DNA from: Candidatus Daviesbacteria bacterium
GTDB taxonomy: Bacteria > Patescibacteriota > Microgenomatia > Daviesbacterales > UBA10151
Reading direction: 5' to 3'
Length of the DNA stretch: 32,394 nt
NCBI GenBank assembly: GCA_016183305.1
Contig: JACPEW010000008.1
Span: forward strand, 1 to 32,394
The notes under the pieces were generated by a model. It was given only the letters and a program-made list of their open reading frames with translations. It did no database searches and was not told the DNA's origin. The translations under genes were made by a program, and so were the position numbers. Positions 29,789 through 32,394 of the stretch are shown here, in pieces (position 1 is the stretch's first letter; the number at the start of each line of letters is the position of its first letter).

Positions 29789-30196
29789 CTATAGTAATTT
29801 TAATTTATCTAATTTTTTTAATCGGCTACGGATAGCACCCGGTTCCCTTTGTAAAATAGAAGATATTTCTTTAATTGTTTTATTATGTGCCCATAACTCC
29901 TTTAGGGAATCTTCTTCATCTTTAGCCCAAAGCTCATAGGCCTTAGGATATTTAGAGCGCAATTGTTTAATATCGTAGGATTCCAAATCACCCTTCTTTG
30001 CAGTTCTGACTGCTTTTCTAAAACCCTTACGAAATGCTTGAAAATACTCTTCAAAAATCATTATTTGTCCCTCTCTTACATTATTTTTTAACTCTTTTAT
30101 AACAAGATATTTTGCACCTTCAACAGAAGTCTTAATATCAAAACAATAGGTGCGACTTCCGGAGATAATTTTAATAGAAGATAATTTATCAATCAT
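29789..30196 (-). CDS. PUR-alpha-like (DUF3276) domain protein with C-terminal HTH
   Basis: A 135-aa protein. Residues about 8-65 ('SGSRTYCFDIKTSVEGAKYL', then 'IMIFEEYFQAFRKGF') resemble the PUR repeat family (DUF3276), which binds single-stranded DNA or RNA. Residues about 85-135 ('DEEDSLKELWAHNKTIKEIS') form a helix-turn-helix of the kind seen in DNA-binding proteins, with 'REPGAIRSRLKKL' as recognition helix. It is the last gene of a three-gene set with the Cys-rich 49-aa ORF and the tudor-like gene. A nucleic-acid-binding regulator is likely; the target is unknown. Confidence 0.7.
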   Translation of the reverse strand: MIDKLSSIKIISGSRTYCFDIKTSVEGAKYLVIKELKNNVREGQIMIFEEYFQAFRKGFRKAVRTAKKGDLESYDIKQLRSKYPKAYELWAKDEEDSLKELWAHNKTIKEISSILQREPGAIRSRLKKLDKLKLL

Positions 30197-30226
30197 CAGT
30201 AATTTTTAGGGTACGGGCATGACTTT

Positions 30227-30376
30227 TTATTTTACACCCTCCCATCGTGTGCGCCAGATCTCTTTCTGTTCTTTTGTTTGAACCGGACAATTTTTATCTT
30301 TGCAGTTACTACCTAGACACTTTGCATAATTCGAATTATCACAAAGACATTTCTTAACCGCTGTTTTTTGATCCAT
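30227..30376 (-). CDS. 49-aa Cys-rich peptide
   Basis: Not in the ORF track. From ATG 30376 it reads 'MDQKTAVKKCLCDNSNYAKC' with five Cys within residues 10-31 (C-x-C-x8-C-x5-C-x4-C), then a polar tail ending WEGVK. The Cys spacing suggests zinc or iron-sulfur binding. It begins 2 nt after the stop of the upstream gene and ends 30 nt before the PUR-like gene, so it sits inside an operon of nucleic-acid-binding proteins. Family unknown. Confidence 0.6.
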   Translation of the reverse strand: MDQKTAVKKCLCDNSNYAKCLGSNCKDKNCPVQTKEQKEIWRTRWEGVK

Positions 30377-30378
30377 AA

Positions 30379-30867
30379 TTATCTTAATTTATCCTTTTTA
30401 ATCTTCTTATGCAATCTAAGAAGATCGTCACGATGAATCATAACGCTCCTGCTAAAAGTTTTTGTTTGAATATTATTTTCTGAAATATCCTTTAATAACT
30501 TAGATTTTGTAATTCCAAGAATATCCAAAGCTTCTTTAAGTGTAATATGTTTTAGTTTTTCTTCCTTTTTTCCTTTTCTGGTAAGACCTGCCATCTTTTT
30601 ATATTCCGCATAACTCATTTCCTTACCTTCAAAATTTACTTTTATCTTTTTACTTCTACCCACAAAATAATCATCCGGGATTTTCCTAATTTCCTCATCC
30701 TCAACAGAAAATCTCCTTCTGGAATTGGAAAATTGAACAATAATCTCATCATTATAAAATCCTCCAATATGTCCTAAACCAAAATTTTGGGAATAAACTG
30801 CATCTCCTATATATAAACCTTCAAAACTTTCATAAAGAGGAGAATTTTCTAAATCAAATTCAGGCAT
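30379..30867 (-). CDS. tudor-like and excisionase-type HTH domain protein
   Basis: A 162-aa protein with two parts. Residues about 20-65 ('GDAVYSQNFGLGHIGGFYND', 'IIVQFSN') resemble the tudor/SH3-like barrel at the C terminus of UvrD-type helicases and in CarD, which contact RNA polymerase. Residues about 105-155 ('HITLKEALDILGITKSKLLK', then 'SRSVMIHRDDLLRLHKK') resemble a MerR/excisionase winged helix. A TATAAG box lies 5 nt before the ATG. It is first in the three-gene operon with the Cys-rich peptide and PUR-like gene, pointing to transcription or DNA handling. Confidence 0.65.
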   Translation of the reverse strand: MPEFDLENSPLYESFEGLYIGDAVYSQNFGLGHIGGFYNDEIIVQFSNSRRRFSVEDEEIRKIPDDYFVGRSKKIKVNFEGKEMSYAEYKKMAGLTRKGKKEEKLKHITLKEALDILGITKSKLLKDISENNIQTKTFSRSVMIHRDDLLRLHKKIKKDKLR

Positions 30868-30950
30868 ACTATCTTATATTAAACATGTCGGACAGGCGGT
30901 ACATTAATCCGAAACTAACTACTACTATTTATCCCTGAATCGGAAAACAT

Positions 30951-31667
30951 TTACCGCGTTTTGAGATCATGTTTATATACTAAGATAAAAGTTTTTAGAA
31001 CTACATCATACTGAATTCTCAAATATTCATGGTATGCAAAACAACGATTAAAGACCGCAAATCCTAATAAAAATAAGAAGATTTCCCACCTCTGTAAGAA
31101 TAGAGACACTATCATCAATATAAGAGTACCGTAGTAGATATTAGCCCAAAATGCAATTCTGCCCATATAAAAATCAACTTGTTTGTCTTTATGTTCTGCC
31201 ACTAGGTAATTATGCATTAAGTAGAAGAGCCTTTCGTCACTATCTTTTTCGTCAAAAATTTTCTTTCCAGAAACCTTTAAACCTTTAAGAATTGCTCGAG
31301 CTACTGCATAACTTGTCTTATCCTCTTTAACTTTGTCCCATGTAATATTGTTTAAGTTTCTAATAATAAAGCGCTTATGTATTTTCATACTGAGTATATT
31401 CAAGAAGATCGCTATTTTATTTAAACAATCAGAGGAATTGTTCGTTTTTAATGGATATTTTCTATCAATTTTTGTTATTACTTGAAAACTAAAACCTACT
31501 AAAAGAGCAAGTGACAGGAAGATAAACACAGAGAATACCCAATTTTTTTGGAGAAGAGGATAAAAAAGATCAGGAGGATACCCAACTATAAGAACAAAAA
31601 CAATAATAAAAAGGCTGCCTGGAATTATGTTATAAAAAAATTGGGTTATAGAACCAGAAGTATCCAT
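30951..31667 (-). CDS. polytopic membrane protein, unknown
   Basis: A 238-aa protein with four hydrophobic segments: two near the N terminus (about residues 13-30 and 43-64) and two near the C terminus (about 174-190 and 193-207), separated by a charged cytosolic-type region of about 105 residues ('NNITWDKVKEDKTSYAVARA'). No family recognised. It follows the 31670-32137 gene with 2 nt between stop and start, and both follow the tail of a DNA methylase gene. It may be an accessory or effector of a defence operon whose first gene was cut by an IS. Confidence 0.6.
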   Translation of the reverse strand: MDTSGSITQFFYNIIPGSLFIIVFVLIVGYPPDLFYPLLQKNWVFSVFIFLSLALLVGFSFQVITKIDRKYPLKTNNSSDCLNKIAIFLNILSMKIHKRFIIRNLNNITWDKVKEDKTSYAVARAILKGLKVSGKKIFDEKDSDERLFYLMHNYLVAEHKDKQVDFYMGRIAFWANIYYGTLILMIVSLFLQRWEIFLFLLGFAVFNRCFAYHEYLRIQYDVVLKTFILVYKHDLKTR

Positions 31668-31669
31668 TT

Positions 31670-32137
31670 TTAATTTCTGCCTTTCACAATAGCAATTTCC
31701 TTTAACCGCACACTAATTGCATCTTTAATAGTGGAAAGTTCGTCTGCGTCATCTTCGCTGAGGTTTTCTAAAAACTTATCGAAATTATCGAATATAATAT
31801 CCCGTAAATTATCACTGATATAACTCTCTGCATCCTGAGGTAATTCCTTCCATTCTTGCGATCCATAATCCCAATAAATTACATCGAAAGAGTAGCTATA
31901 AGGCTTTCCTAGTTTACTTAACATCGCTTTCACGGTACTTGCCGTGAGTCCTGAAGCAAAAAATAAACTCTTTAAAAATTCTAATTCTTCAATCTCTAAC
32001 CCCTCATATTCTTCTTTGCCTACTGGATCAAAAGATAATAAGTTTTCTTTAAATAATATATTTGCTTGATGAAGATTACATCCACTTTCAGCTAATTTGT
32101 GTTTAAATAAGCCTGTCTGTCTATTTGGTTTTATCAT
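31670..32137 (-). CDS. unknown acidic protein downstream of methylase remnant
   Basis: The track start (32173) reads into the preceding gene. ATG 32137 gives 'MIKPNRQTGLFKHKLAESGC', 155 aa, starting 4 nt after the methylase stop. The protein is acidic and helical with 'LTASTVKAMLSKLGKPYSYS' and a C-terminal helix 'LSEDDADELSTIKDAISVRL'; no catalytic or membrane motif is visible. Tight spacing on both sides makes it the middle gene of a methylase-this-membrane protein operon. Function unknown. Confidence 0.6.
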   Translation of the reverse strand: MIKPNRQTGLFKHKLAESGCNLHQANILFKENLLSFDPVGKEEYEGLEIEELEFLKSLFFASGLTASTVKAMLSKLGKPYSYSFDVIYWDYGSQEWKELPQDAESYISDNLRDIIFDNFDKFLENLSEDDADELSTIKDAISVRLKEIAIVKGRN

Positions 32138-32141
32138 AAAA

Positions 32142-32253
32142 TTATTTTTTATTTGAATTTTCCACAATTGCAATTTCTTCCGGCGTGAGGCCGTAGAGTT
32201 TATAAACTAACTGGTCTATCTGATCCTCATAACCTTTAACTTTTGCTTGCTTC
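32142..32253 (-). pseudogene. C-terminal tail of DNA methylase/restriction enzyme, cut by IS
   Basis: The minus-strand frame reads '...EAKVKGYEDQIDQLVYKLYG' then 'LTPEEIAIVENSNKK' and stops at 32142. The pattern IDxLVYxLYGLTxEEIxIVE is the characteristic tail of N6-adenine methylases and type IIG (Eco57I-like) restriction-modification proteins. Upstream of the likely IS end at 32254 the frame soon meets a stop, so the rest of the gene is displaced or lost. Confidence 0.65.
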
Positions 32254-32394
32254 TGACAGGTACCCCTTAAACTAAGACAAGATTCTCTGACTTTTGTTAA
32301 AATCCGGGAGAGTTTAGAAAGGAGTATCCATGCAAAGAAAAATTATTCCAGCTGAGATTAAAGCTGAAATTTTAGCCAAGGCAAAATCAGGTGA
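32254..32394 (+). mobile_element. left end of an IS3-like element (partial, runs off window)
   Basis: TGACAGGTACCCCTTAAACT at 32254 begins with TG and has the GTxCCC pattern of IS3-family ends. It sits where the methylase reading frame breaks and 76 nt before a transposase-like start. The right end is outside the window. Confidence 0.5.
32330..32394 (+). CDS. IS3-type transposase OrfA, N-terminal fragment at window edge
   Basis: ATG 32330, preceded by GAAAGGAG as ribosome-binding site, gives 'MQRKIIPAEIKAEILAKAKS' and continues past the end. The pattern (basic N terminus, then xxAEIKAEILxKxKxGE) is typical of the helix-turn-helix OrfA of IS3-like elements. Only 21 codons are visible. Confidence 0.55.
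   Translation, partial: MQRKIIPAEIKAEILAKAKSG

Noticed and set aside
1-32394. Alternative genetic code 25 (TGA as Gly), used by some CPR bacteria
   Set aside because: Several genes terminate at TGA in ATGA overlaps and at family-expected lengths, so TGA is a stop here.
1-32394. CRISPR array or tRNA genes
   Set aside because: No regularly spaced repeats with spacers and no cloverleaf were seen despite the Cas4-like nuclease.

Overview
The window is AT-rich bacterial DNA in the standard genetic code (many genes end in TGA). I see no rRNA, tRNA or CRISPR array. Compact operons with ATGA overlaps, several -10 boxes placed exactly 6 nt before an ATG (leaderless mRNAs), short tandem heptamers and hairpin repeats, and many small membrane proteins suggest a Candidatus Patescibacteria (CPR, perhaps Microgenomates-like) genome. 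This assignment is an inference; no marker gene proves it.

Layout. (1) 1-3.1 kb: a 5'-broken surface protein, a small membrane protein and an IS1634-like element whose transposase carries a frameshift; the IS may split a small ORF. (2) 3.1-6.2 kb: cell-wall genes (D,D-carboxypeptidase, L,D-transpeptidase), a small unknown protein and a PfkB-type sugar kinase with a heptamer repeat just before its start. (3) 6.3-13.2 kb: a ten-gene copper regulon on the minus strand, headed by csoR with an overlapping promoter and palindromic operator. It contains DUF1573, a Cys-rich unknown protein, a CcdA/DsbD-like membrane protein, a 45-aa membrane peptide, a DUF5676-like protein, a membrane cupredoxin, the CopA ATPase, a TauE/SafE-like protein with a cupredoxin tail, and a CopZ-like chaperone. 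(4) 13.2-16.9 kb: a disulfide-bond set (small CxxC peptide, VKOR, DsbA-like) with an SDR dehydrogenase, then a LOG-like protein and the pentose-phosphate pair rpe/rpiB. (5) 17.0-20.5 kb: an FMN riboswitch driving ribE-ribH-ribBA-ribD. (6) 20.6-22.4 kb: a hairpin repeat, a slipin, an LEA-like amphipathic protein and a candidate structured RNA.

(7) 22.4-32.4 kb is a defence/conflict island: a Fic toxin with a separate inhibitor, a TOTE-type primase-helicase followed by a pyroglutamyl-peptidase-like protein, and a CBASS operon (HNH nuclease, CD-NTase, Cap15-like membrane beta-barrel effector) divergent from lexA. The shared lexA/CBASS intergenic region holds an inverted repeat placed where it could control both directions. 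Next come a Cas4-like nuclease, a three-gene nucleic-acid-binding operon, and the tail of a DNA methylase/restriction gene that appears cut by a second, IS3-like element at the right edge.

Most worth following up are the LexA-linked CBASS operon with its free-standing HNH gene, the candidate RNA at 22.15-22.32 kb with competing helices, the Cys-rich unknown of the copper regulon, and dispersed repeats that have become coding sequence inside copA.
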